Assembly: GCA_035532215.1 (NCBI GenBank)
Contig: DATKRK010000366.1
Location: 1-35,647 of the forward strand
Direction: 5' to 3'
DNA from: JAICIG01 sp035532215
GTDB lineage: Bacteria > Planctomycetota > Planctomycetia > Pirellulales > JAICIG01
DNA: 35,647 bases
The position numbers and the translations under genes are program-made. Positions 15,717-22,730 of the stretch are shown here, one piece after another (the first letter of the stretch is position 1; each line of letters begins with the position of its first letter). Below the pieces are notes generated by a model. That model made no database searches and had not been told where the DNA came from. It saw nothing but the letters and a program-made list of their open reading frames with translations.

Positions 15717-16105
15717 GACTTTTTCGATTCCTTGTCGATCTTACGGCAAATGCTCCGTAGGGTCTCCAGGTCCTTGGCCGACAGTTTTTCGGACCCGGCC
15801 AGGTAGGCGACGAGCGGCTCTGCGCTGCCGCCCAACACTCCCTCGACGAAGCGACCGATCAGGGCCGGCAGCAGCTTTTGTTCGGGGACCGACGCGCGGA
15901 AACGCACCGGCGCGGCGCCGGGCAGCCGTGCGAGCAACCCTTTGGCTTCCAGGCGCTGGATCGTCTTGAGCACGGTGGTCCGGCCCAGCGAGCGTTCTTG
16001 CCGGATTGCGTCGGTGATCTGCCGTTCGGTGCAAGGCTGCTGCCGCCACACCAGCCGCAGCACGCGGATTTCCAGCTCGCCGAGCGAAGGAAGTTCTTTG
16101 GCCAT
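15713..16105 (-). CDS. blaI: BlaI/MecI-family transcriptional repressor
   Basis: The 130-aa protein has the length and fold of penicillinase repressors. It has an N-terminal winged helix at residues 5-75, with LGELEIRVLRLVWRQQPCT and the recognition-helix region RTTVLKTIQRLEAKGLL, and a C-terminal dimerisation helix pair with FVEGVLGGS. AAAGGA about 7 bases upstream supports the start. It is co-transcribed with, and translationally coupled to, the M56 peptidase gene, which in known systems cleaves the repressor after sensing a signal. Two matching dyads in the promoter just upstream are its probable operators, so the pair should be autoregulated. Whether it also controls distant genes cannot be seen here. 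Confidence 0.94.
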   Translation of the reverse strand: MAKELPSLGELEIRVLRLVWRQQPCTERQITDAIRQERSLGRTTVLKTIQRLEAKGLLARLPGAAPVRFRASVPEQKLLPALIGRFVEGVLGGSAEPLVAYLAGSEKLSAKDLETLRSICRKIDKESKKS

Positions 16106-16143
16106 CGAGATCCTTTCGAATCGAGTCGTCTTATGGCGTCGTC

Positions 16144-16161
16144 TTACGGCAGCCGCCGTCA
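16144..16161. promoter_or_regulatory. Predicted BlaI operator 2 (at the transcription start)
   Basis: The 18-base dyad TTACGGC-AGCC-GCCGTCA spans the predicted first transcribed bases of the blaI operon. Its seven-base arms are identical to those of the dyad at 16172-16189, with centres 28 bases apart. Confidence 0.65.
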
Positions 16162-16168
16162 GACGCCT

Positions 16169-16197
16169 ACTTTACGGCGATTGCCGTCAAATGTCAA
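16169..16197 (-). promoter_or_regulatory. Promoter of the blaI-blaR1-like operon
   Basis: Read on the minus strand: a perfect TTGACA (16192-16197), a 17-base spacer, then TAAAGT (16169-16174). Transcription should start near 16162, about 57 bases before the blaI ATG. An operator fills the spacer. Confidence 0.7.
16172..16189. promoter_or_regulatory. Predicted BlaI operator 1 (between -35 and -10)
   Basis: The dyad TTACGGC-GATT-GCCGTCA lies in the promoter spacer and overlaps the -10 by three bases, where a bound repressor would exclude RNA polymerase. The arms match operator 2 exactly; only the four central bases differ. The sequence is not the TACA/TGTA operator of Gram-positive BlaI, so the specificity is lineage-specific if correct. 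Confidence 0.65.
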
Positions 16198-16774
16198 GCC
16201 GCGGCGGCCGACACTCGCACCCTGCCCGGCTGTCGATCGAGCAGCGTAGCAAACGGTAGACGCGGCATCCCTGCCGCGTAAGCAAGCGGCAGGGATGCCG
16301 CTTCTACGTAGCGGGGCGTTTCGCTTGCGGCGGCTTGGGTGATGCGTTGGAACGCGAAGGGGCGATGCGTTATGGTCGAGCGAACTGCGCGCACCGGGTG
16401 AACGTGCGCGCTGGAGCCGGAGGTGATTTCATGGTTTATACGCACCGTCGAAATGCTTTATCGCGCGAAGCGGCCGAAAAGACGGCAAGTCGCGAATTCG
16501 TGCCGACTTGCGATTTTCGCGGCGCCGCGGCGGTCGAGTCGTTGATAAGGCATAACGCCGCCCCGCCGGGCATTTCGAAGGCGCCTATAAGGCACGAAAC
16601 CAACCCATTTGGGCATGCCGCGGCAGGTTCCAGACGCAGAAATGCCTGGATTCTCGGCGAATTCGACCATCGGCGCCTGCCCGGGCGAGAAACACGCTCA
16701 GCGATATAAATCGTCATGAGTATAAATCACTCAGCACGCTCGGCAGGCTATCGGGCAGGCAGGAATTTGCGAGT
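16198..16774. other. Gene-free region upstream of the blaI operon
   Basis: No gene is supported. Overlapping open frames on both strands between 16335 and 16717 have no recognisable domains and no good ribosome binding sites. The only structured element is the inverted repeat at 16256-16307. Confidence 0.55.
16256..16307. repeat. Inverted repeat, GCGGCATCCCTGCCGC family (copy 1)
   Basis: Twenty-two-base arms (16256-16277 and 16286-16307), carrying GCGGCATCCCTGCCGC and its complement, pair around eight bases with one mismatch. The same element occurs at 25655-25708 with a different loop. Confidence 0.85.
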
Positions 16775-19700
16775 TCAGCGCACCTCGACGGTCGCCGCCA
16801 CGATCAGCGGCGCCGTGCCGTCGGGGCCTTTGACGAACTCGACTTCGCGGATCGTTTCCGCACGCTTCGGGTGTACGGCCAGGTAGCGAATCTGCTGGCC
16901 GCGCAGCCGGAACGCCAGCTTCGACTCGGGGACGTCGACTACGCGGATGTAGTCGGCGAAGTGGACGCCATTTTTCAGCGGATGGTCTTCCGTCTGGCCG
17001 TCGTCGTAGTGCAGCCGCACGATCATCGAGACGGTCGGCTCGACGGCGGCGCCGTTATAGCCCCAGCCGCTGACGCCGCTGAGCAGGTGAATGGCCTTGG
17101 CCGCGGTGTTGCACGGCAGGCTCACGCTCTTGGGCATCTTGGGCGGAAACTGTCCGGCCGGACCGTAGAGCAGCACCACGTTGGCGATGCGGTCGTCTTG
17201 CGGATCGACGAGTTGAAACGGCACGCCCTCGAACGTCTTGGGCGACCAGTCGGAAAAGATCAATCGCTCGGCCTGGGACTCGCGGCTGTAGAACATGCCG
17301 CGCGTGCTGACGATCGTCGCCGCCTTGCGCAGATCGAGCGGCACGTACTTGCCGCGGGCCGCGAGAAACTCCAGCAAATTGGCGATCGCCTCGGGCGGAA
17401 CTTGCTTCTCGAAGCCCTCGGGCATCAGCGACTTTCGCGACTGAGCAAGCTCCTCGATGTCTTCGCGCAACAGCGAGTGCCGCTTGCCTTCGGCGTCGAT
17501 CAATTCGATCGACGTCTTGGTTTCCGAGGCCAACAGCCCGGTCAGCGTGCGGCCGTCTTCGGTGATCACGGAATACTGGCGGAAATTGCCTTCGACGCTG
17601 CGACTGGGATCGAGAATGTGCACCAGCAGTTCGCGCTTCGGATGCACGGCCATGCCGGTCAGGTCGGGGCCGATCTTGTTCCCTTCGCCGCCGTGCACGT
17701 GGCACTTGGCGCATTGCTGCTTGAAGACCTCTTTGCCTTTCGCCGCGTCGCCGGCCGCGAGCACCTTCGGCGCCAGCTCGTCGATCACCTTCTGCCGGTC
17801 GGCGTCGGGCAAGCCGCTGCCGCCGGCCAGCAGCTTTTGGGCTCGCTCGGCGATCGCCGGGTTTGCGTGACCGGCCAAGGCTTGCTTTTGATCGAGCGCC
17901 AGATCGGCGAGATCGACCTGGCCCTGTTCAGCGCCTGCGATCAGCGAGGCGGTCCAATCGGCGCGCGTCAGCAGCGTGCGGAGCGCCTGCCGCCGCACGG
18001 CGGGCGTGAAGCGAGCCAGGTTTTCGACCAACGCCGGACCGACCTCGGGAGCTTCGCTTTGCCCGATGGCTTCCATCAAACCGGACGATAACTCGCCAGA
18101 TGCGCGCGGCGCGATCAGTTCCAGCAGTTCTTCGGCCGCCGCGGCGTCGGCGCTGCGGAAGCCCATCAACTCGGCGGCGGCTCTCACGCGGGCGGCGTCG
18201 GGCTGCTCGTCGTCTTGGGCCGTTTCCAGGAAAGCGGCGGCAATCTCGGCCGTGTACTGTTCGAACCGTTTGCTGCCCCAGCGGTTGGCCAGATTGACCA
18301 ACTGCCCTTTCGCGGCGGGCGAGACCTGCGAGAGCAACTCGACCATCGCCGTCTCGATCTGTTCGTCGAGCCGCGCCTGCCGGTCCTTCGGCCAGCCCTT
18401 GGCCAGACCGAACAACACGCTGTCGGCCACGCGCTGGCGCGCTTTGGTCAGTGCCACCATCAGGCCGCCGACCGTATCGACCGGCCCGCCGCGGGCATAG
18501 TGCTCGGCTACGCGGGCAATCAGACTCGTCAGGGTATCGTCGGCCTGCGCGTCGCCTTGGGCCGCGATCTGTTTCAAGAACAACGACGCCTGGGCGGCCG
18601 CGGCGCTGGTGGCGGCGTCCATCAGCCAGCGATCTTGCCTATTGTTTCGCTCGCCAAGCGCGGCCACGATCGCCTCGGCGGCTGCATGGGACGGCGGCGA
18701 TTCAGCCAGCGCCAGAAACGCGGCCAATCGCACTTGAGCATCGGCATCCGACAGACTGCCGGCGGCCACGAGCGCCGCCGTCATGGTTTCATTGCGCGGC
18801 AAAACTTGCACCGCCGCCCGCCGCACGCCGGCCGAAGGATGCCGCAGGGCCGCGACGGCTGATTGGTTCACATCCTCGTGCGAACCGTCGAGCAAGCCCA
18901 GCCCGCGCAAGGTCCACAAGGCATGGATCGCCGCCGCGTTCAGCCCGATTGCATCGACCGCTTGACTCTGTACGAGCTTGACTAGCTCGGGCGCCACGTC
19001 GGCCTCGCCGCGCTCGACGAGCAGCCGCTGAGCGTGCATTCGCCACAACTGGTTGTCGTGCCCGAGTGCAGCAACGAGCCCTGCGGCGTCGTTCGGATCG
19101 AGTTCGAACCGCTTGGACGGAGGGCCGGGCGCCCTCGCCCGTCCAGACCCGACGCGTTCATTCGCCGGGCGGGGGCGCCCGGCCCTCCCTGCGTCTTTAT
19201 AGACCAGCCGATAGATGCGGCCGTGCGTCTTGTCGCGCAGTTCGGTCTCGTAGGCGGCGCCTTTGCCGGTCTTGAAACCTTCGGGCGTGGGGTTGTGCTG
19301 GACGATGTAGTTGTACCAGTCGCTGACCCACACGCAGCCGTCCGGGCCGACTTCAGCCATGACGGGCGAAGTCCATTCGTCGTCGCTGGCCAGCAGGTTC
19401 CAGCCGTAATCGGCGGAGAAATCGGCGCCGTGCCGTTCGAGCAAAAACGTCGCCACGAGGTGGCCCGTCGGTTCGGTGACGAAGGCCGTGCGGTTCCAAT
19501 ACCACCTGGGATAGGTCCGCGCGGTGTACAGCGCGTGCCCGGCGGCCGCGGTGAAGCCGCCGTGATGGTCGACCTGCCGCACCTTGTCGGTGATCGGATA
19601 AAAATCGTTGCTGGCGGCGATGCTGTCGAGCACTCGCGGCGACCAGCCGCGGACCGCTTCATAGTAGCGGTTGGGAATCGGCAGATAGACGCTCGGGCAG

Positions 19701-21151
19701 CCGTTGGCCGTCGAGCCGAACGCCAGCCCCTCTTCGCTGAAGCCGACGCCCCAGGAATTGTTGTTCGTGTTCCGCAGGAACTCGAACTTCGAGCCGTCGG
19801 CCTTGAAGCGATAAAAGCCGGTGCGGACGTCGTGCTCTTCTCCGCCGACCGTCCCTCGAAAGCCCGAGTAGCCGACGATGCCCCACAACCAGTTATCGAA
19901 ACCCCAGCGCAGGTTGCTCGGGCCGGCGTGCGTATCGCCCGTGTTCCAGCCGGTGAACAGCACCTCGCGGACGTCGGCCTTGTCGTCGCCGTCGGTATCC
20001 TTCAGAAACAGCGTGTCGGGCGCCTGCTGCACGATGATGCCGCCGCGGGCGAAGGCCAGGCTGGTGGGAATGCTCAGCTTGTCGGCGAAGACCGTGAATT
20101 TGTCGGCCCGGCCATCGCCGTCCGCGTCTTCGCAAATTTTGATGCGGTCGTGCCCCTTACCCGGCGGCTGCAAATTGTTCGGGTAGTCGACCGTCTCGGC
20201 GATCCACAGCCGGCCGCGGTGATCCCAGGCCAGGGCGATCGGCTTGGCGATATCGGGCTCGGCGGCGAACAGTTGCGGCTCGAAGCCGCGCGGCAGTTGC
20301 ACGTGCTTCATCGACTCGGCCGGCTCGACGGGCAACTGCATCGTATCGAGCGGCTTGCCTTGCGTGCCCCATCGCCGGTCGGGCAGGTAGTTGGGCAGCA
20401 CGGCCTTGGCGTACTCGAACGGTTTGACGTCGGTGCGTTTGCGGTAGTTGCTGTCGAACACCTCGCCCTTGTGCGAGGCCCAGCGGATGCCGCGTTCGAC
20501 CAGCGCGTGAAAACCGGGCTGGCTCCAGGTGCGGCCGTCGTGGCCGTAAGCCGTGTAGAACACGCGACCCTTGCCGTGCGTGCGGACCCAGGTCCAGGGC
20601 TCCTGGCCGTCGCCTTCGGCCCGCACCTGCAGCACCGTGCGATCCTTTTCGTTGTGCATGCTGTGGACGTAGGTCTCGTCCCAGGTGGTGAACGGTTCGA
20701 GCCCCTTCATGATCGGATGCTCGGGCGCCACGACCTTGGTATCGAAGGTTCCCGTCCCATGCCGTTGGAACTGGGCGCCGATCAAAGCCACGACCTCGGG
20801 CGAGTTGCGGAAGCAATACGACGCGCAGTGCAGCGGCACGTAGCCGCCGCCGGCGGCTACGTAGTCGAGCAGGGCCTTCGCTTCGCGCGGCTCGATGCGG
20901 TCGATGTTGGCGTAGAGGACGAGCGCGTCGTAGCGTTTGAGCGTCTCGGGGTTCAGCTCGGCGATGTTCTCGGTGTAATCGATTTCGATGCCGCGGCCGG
21001 CCATCACCGGAATCAATTGCGCCGCCCGTTCGCTCGGCAGATGATGCCCCTGGTCGCCGAGAAACAGCGCCTTGATCGGCGGCGATTCCTCAGCCGGTGC
21101 GACGGAAGCAAAACCACAGACGACCGCCAGCAAACCAAGATAAGTACGCAT
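16775..21151 (-). CDS. Exported ThuA / PVC-type dehydrogenase / HEAT / cytochrome c fusion protein
   Basis: The protein has 1458 aa with an N-terminal signal peptide (LLAVVCGFASVAPAEE). A ThuA-like domain (about 25-235, GGGYVPLHCASYCFRN) is followed by a PVC-type membrane-bound dehydrogenase domain of glucose/sorbosone dehydrogenase type (about 285-650, ALAWDHRGRLWIAETVDYPN). A linker at about 655-678 is encoded by a palindrome. HEAT-like repeats span about 690-1110. A class I cytochrome c domain has C1147-A-K-C1150-H1151, followed by the TIGR02603-type region with GNFRQYSVITEDGRTLTGLL. A beta-rich C-terminal domain fills about 1280-1458. Such proteins are presumed to oxidise sugars and pass electrons to the covalent heme. 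The gene is monocistronic or follows the oxidoreductase at 21278-22405. The substrate is unknown. Confidence 0.92.
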   Translation of the reverse strand: MRTYLGLLAVVCGFASVAPAEESPPIKALFLGDQGHHLPSERAAQLIPVMAGRGIEIDYTENIAELNPETLKRYDALVLYANIDRIEPREAKALLDYVAAGGGYVPLHCASYCFRNSPEVVALIGAQFQRHGTGTFDTKVVAPEHPIMKGLEPFTTWDETYVHSMHNEKDRTVLQVRAEGDGQEPWTWVRTHGKGRVFYTAYGHDGRTWSQPGFHALVERGIRWASHKGEVFDSNYRKRTDVKPFEYAKAVLPNYLPDRRWGTQGKPLDTMQLPVEPAESMKHVQLPRGFEPQLFAAEPDIAKPIALAWDHRGRLWIAETVDYPNNLQPPGKGHDRIKICEDADGDGRADKFTVFADKLSIPTSLAFARGGIIVQQAPDTLFLKDTDGDDKADVREVLFTGWNTGDTHAGPSNLRWGFDNWLWGIVGYSGFRGTVGGEEHDVRTGFYRFKADGSKFEFLRNTNNNSWGVGFSEEGLAFGSTANGCPSVYLPIPNRYYEAVRGWSPRVLDSIAASNDFYPITDKVRQVDHHGGFTAAAGHALYTARTYPRWYWNRTAFVTEPTGHLVATFLLERHGADFSADYGWNLLASDDEWTSPVMAEVGPDGCVWVSDWYNYIVQHNPTPEGFKTGKGAAYETELRDKTHGRIYRLVYKDAGRAGRPRPANERVGSGRARAPGPPSKRFELDPNDAAGLVAALGHDNQLWRMHAQRLLVERGEADVAPELVKLVQSQAVDAIGLNAAAIHALWTLRGLGLLDGSHEDVNQSAVAALRHPSAGVRRAAVQVLPRNETMTAALVAAGSLSDADAQVRLAAFLALAESPPSHAAAEAIVAALGERNNRQDRWLMDAATSAAAAQASLFLKQIAAQGDAQADDTLTSLIARVAEHYARGGPVDTVGGLMVALTKARQRVADSVLFGLAKGWPKDRQARLDEQIETAMVELLSQVSPAAKGQLVNLANRWGSKRFEQYTAEIAAAFLETAQDDEQPDAARVRAAAELMGFRSADAAAAEELLELIAPRASGELSSGLMEAIGQSEAPEVGPALVENLARFTPAVRRQALRTLLTRADWTASLIAGAEQGQVDLADLALDQKQALAGHANPAIAERAQKLLAGGSGLPDADRQKVIDELAPKVLAAGDAAKGKEVFKQQCAKCHVHGGEGNKIGPDLTGMAVHPKRELLVHILDPSRSVEGNFRQYSVITEDGRTLTGLLASETKTSIELIDAEGKRHSLLREDIEELAQSRKSLMPEGFEKQVPPEAIANLLEFLAARGKYVPLDLRKAATIVSTRGMFYSRESQAERLIFSDWSPKTFEGVPFQLVDPQDDRIANVVLLYGPAGQFPPKMPKSVSLPCNTAAKAIHLLSGVSGWGYNGAAVEPTVSMIVRLHYDDGQTEDHPLKNGVHFADYIRVVDVPESKLAFRLRGQQIRYLAVHPKRAETIREVEFVKGPDGTAPLIVAATVEVR
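19119..19188. repeat. In-frame intragenic palindrome in the ThuA-cytochrome gene
   Basis: A 23-base arm at 19119-19141 (GGAGGGCCGGGCGCC...) is complemented at 19166-19188 with one mismatch, around 24 bases. It encodes an Arg/Gly/Pro-rich linker (AGRAGRPRPANERVGSGRAR and following) between the dehydrogenase and HEAT regions. The composition differs sharply from the surrounding protein, and the ends look like those of the intergenic repeats. Confidence 0.8.
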
Positions 21152-21186
21152 GAGACACCCTGATCGTCGACCAATTTCAACGGGCC

Positions 21187-21255
21187 GTAGGGTGGGGCGC
21201 TAGCCCCACGCGCTTGCGAGCGCCGAAACCGCGTGGGGCTCGCGCCCCACCCTAC
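21187..21255. repeat. Inverted repeat, GTAGGGTGGGGCGC family (copy 2)
   Basis: Arms of 26 bases (21187-21212 and 21230-21255) pair with one mismatch around 17 bases. The outer arm is shared with 13509-13599. It occupies more than half of the 126-base gap between two minus-strand genes. Confidence 0.85.
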
Positions 21256-21277
21256 TTTTACTACATTTGCCTATGAC

Positions 21278-22405
21278 TTACCCCAACGTAAACTCCGGCA
21301 ACCGCACGATCTCGCCCCCCTTGAGCGCCGACTGGTGGGCACAAATCCCGACGCAGGTCCAATTGGCCGATTGTACCGCGTTCGGATACGGATCGCGCCC
21401 TTGAACCAACGCCGAGACGAACTCGTGGGCCAGGTGCGGGTGCGAACCGCCGTGCCCGGCGCCTTGCACGAACGACAAATGCTGGTGCTCGCCCGCGTCG
21501 TACACGCCGCCGGCGGTAAAGCGGCGGATCGGCTCGGGCAGCAGATGGGCATAATCCGGAACCCTAACGCGTTGGGGAATTTCCGGCTCGGGTTTTTTCG
21601 CCGTGTGCAGCACCGGCTCTTCGCCCTCGATGAGCGGCCACTCGAACGCCTGCTTCGTGCCGTAGACGTCGAAGCTTTCGCGGTACTGCCGGGCCGTGTC
21701 GAACAGCGAGCGGTAGATCCGCGCGGTCAGGTCGGAGTTGCGGAGCTTGATGTGCGTCGTTTCGACGGCGAACGGCGAGTTGTACTTGGGAATCAGCTCC
21801 GCGCGGATCGTGCCCGAGCCGAAGCACGAGACGTACTCGGCCTCGGCCTTGGTCAAGGCCAGGCACGGCCCGACGCAGTGCGTGGCGTAGTGCATCGGCG
21901 GCAAGCCGGGCCAATAATTGGGCCAGCCGTCCATGTCTTGCTGGTGGCTGGCCTGCAAGAACTGCACCTTGCCCAACTCGCCCTTGTCGTACAGTTCCTT
22001 GACGAACAGAAACTCGCGGGCGTAAACGACCGTTTCGGCCATCATGTATTTCAGCCCGGTCTCTTTGACCAGCTTCACGATCCGCTCGCAGTCTTCGATG
22101 CTGGTGGCCATCGGCACGGTACACATCACGTGCTTGCCGGCCTTCAAGGCGGCGATCGCCTGCGGGGCGTGGTCGGGGATCGGCGTGTTGATATGGACGA
22201 AATCGACCTCGCGGTCGGCCAGCACGTCCTCGAAGCGCGTGTATCGCTTCTCGATGTCGAAGGCGTCGCCGATCTGCTTGAGCTTCTCGGGCGAGCGCTG
22301 GCAGATGGCGTGCAGCTTGGCGTTCGGGTGCCGCTGATAGATCGGGATGAACTCGGCCCCGAAGCCCAGGCCGATGATTGCTACGTTGACTTTTTTATCG
22401 CTCAT
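21278..22405 (-). CDS. Cytoplasmic Gfo/Idh/MocA-family oxidoreductase with altered EKP motif
   Basis: The 375-aa protein starts at the ATG 22403-22405 (MSDKKVNVAIIGLGFG), with AAGG about 8 bases upstream. The frame is open back to 22666, but that part crosses an intergenic palindrome. There is no signal peptide, unlike the two exported relatives in this window. The Rossmann loop is GLGFGAEF (residues 12-19). The position of the usual E-K-P reads T96-V97-P98 (HVMCTVPMATS), so the canonical lysine is missing. The C-terminal domain is otherwise complete, with histidine-rich GEHQHLSF and the tail CAHQSALKGGEIVRLPEF. It may use another residue for catalysis or act on a different substrate. It lies upstream of the ThuA-cytochrome gene on the same strand, and sugar metabolism could link them. 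Confidence 0.92.
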   Translation of the reverse strand: MSDKKVNVAIIGLGFGAEFIPIYQRHPNAKLHAICQRSPEKLKQIGDAFDIEKRYTRFEDVLADREVDFVHINTPIPDHAPQAIAALKAGKHVMCTVPMATSIEDCERIVKLVKETGLKYMMAETVVYAREFLFVKELYDKGELGKVQFLQASHQQDMDGWPNYWPGLPPMHYATHCVGPCLALTKAEAEYVSCFGSGTIRAELIPKYNSPFAVETTHIKLRNSDLTARIYRSLFDTARQYRESFDVYGTKQAFEWPLIEGEEPVLHTAKKPEPEIPQRVRVPDYAHLLPEPIRRFTAGGVYDAGEHQHLSFVQGAGHGGSHPHLAHEFVSALVQGRDPYPNAVQSANWTCVGICAHQSALKGGEIVRLPEFTLG

Positions 22406-22730
22406 GTCGTTGCCTTGCGTACCGTCGCTTGCCGGCGCTCGAAATATACTGTGCCCGCTTAAGAATGAGACGTGCGTAGGTCGTGGGGCGGCCTTACAGG
22501 CCGTCGGCCATTGACGGCCTGGAAGGCCGCCCCACATGCCGCCCGATCGCTTCAGCATACCGCCCGCGGCGCCTGGCTCCATGAGGAATTGCGCAGCGGA
22601 TTTGAGATTTTTTCGAGCGCGAAACAATGGCCGCGCCCGGTTGCACCCGGCGTGCTCCGAGATCAAAATCGCCTAATGCTGCGGGGCGTCGCGCCAATCA
22701 AGCCGGACGAGCGAACGGGAGTCGAGATCA
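22406..22730. other. Divergent intergenic region between oxidoreductase and sulfatase
   Basis: It must hold the promoters of two divergent genes, but I find no convincing -35/-10 pair. The clear structure is the inverted repeat at 22483-22535. No gene is supported. Confidence 0.5.
22483..22535. repeat. Inverted repeat GTGGGGCGGCCTT...
   Basis: Arms of 23 bases (22483-22505 and 22513-22535) pair with one mismatch around a seven-base loop. It is similar in size and GC content to the other repeats, but I saw no second copy in the window. Confidence 0.8.

Noticed and set aside
16335..16717. Overlapping open frames on both strands upstream of the blaI operon
   Set aside because: There is no domain, signal peptide or ribosome binding site, and neither strand is favoured.
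19034..21163. A 709-codon open frame on the plus strand opposite the ThuA-cytochrome gene
   Set aside because: The translation is rich in Arg, Gly, Val and His with no domain, and it mirrors a real gene with clear motifs on the other strand. Long antisense frames are expected at this GC content.
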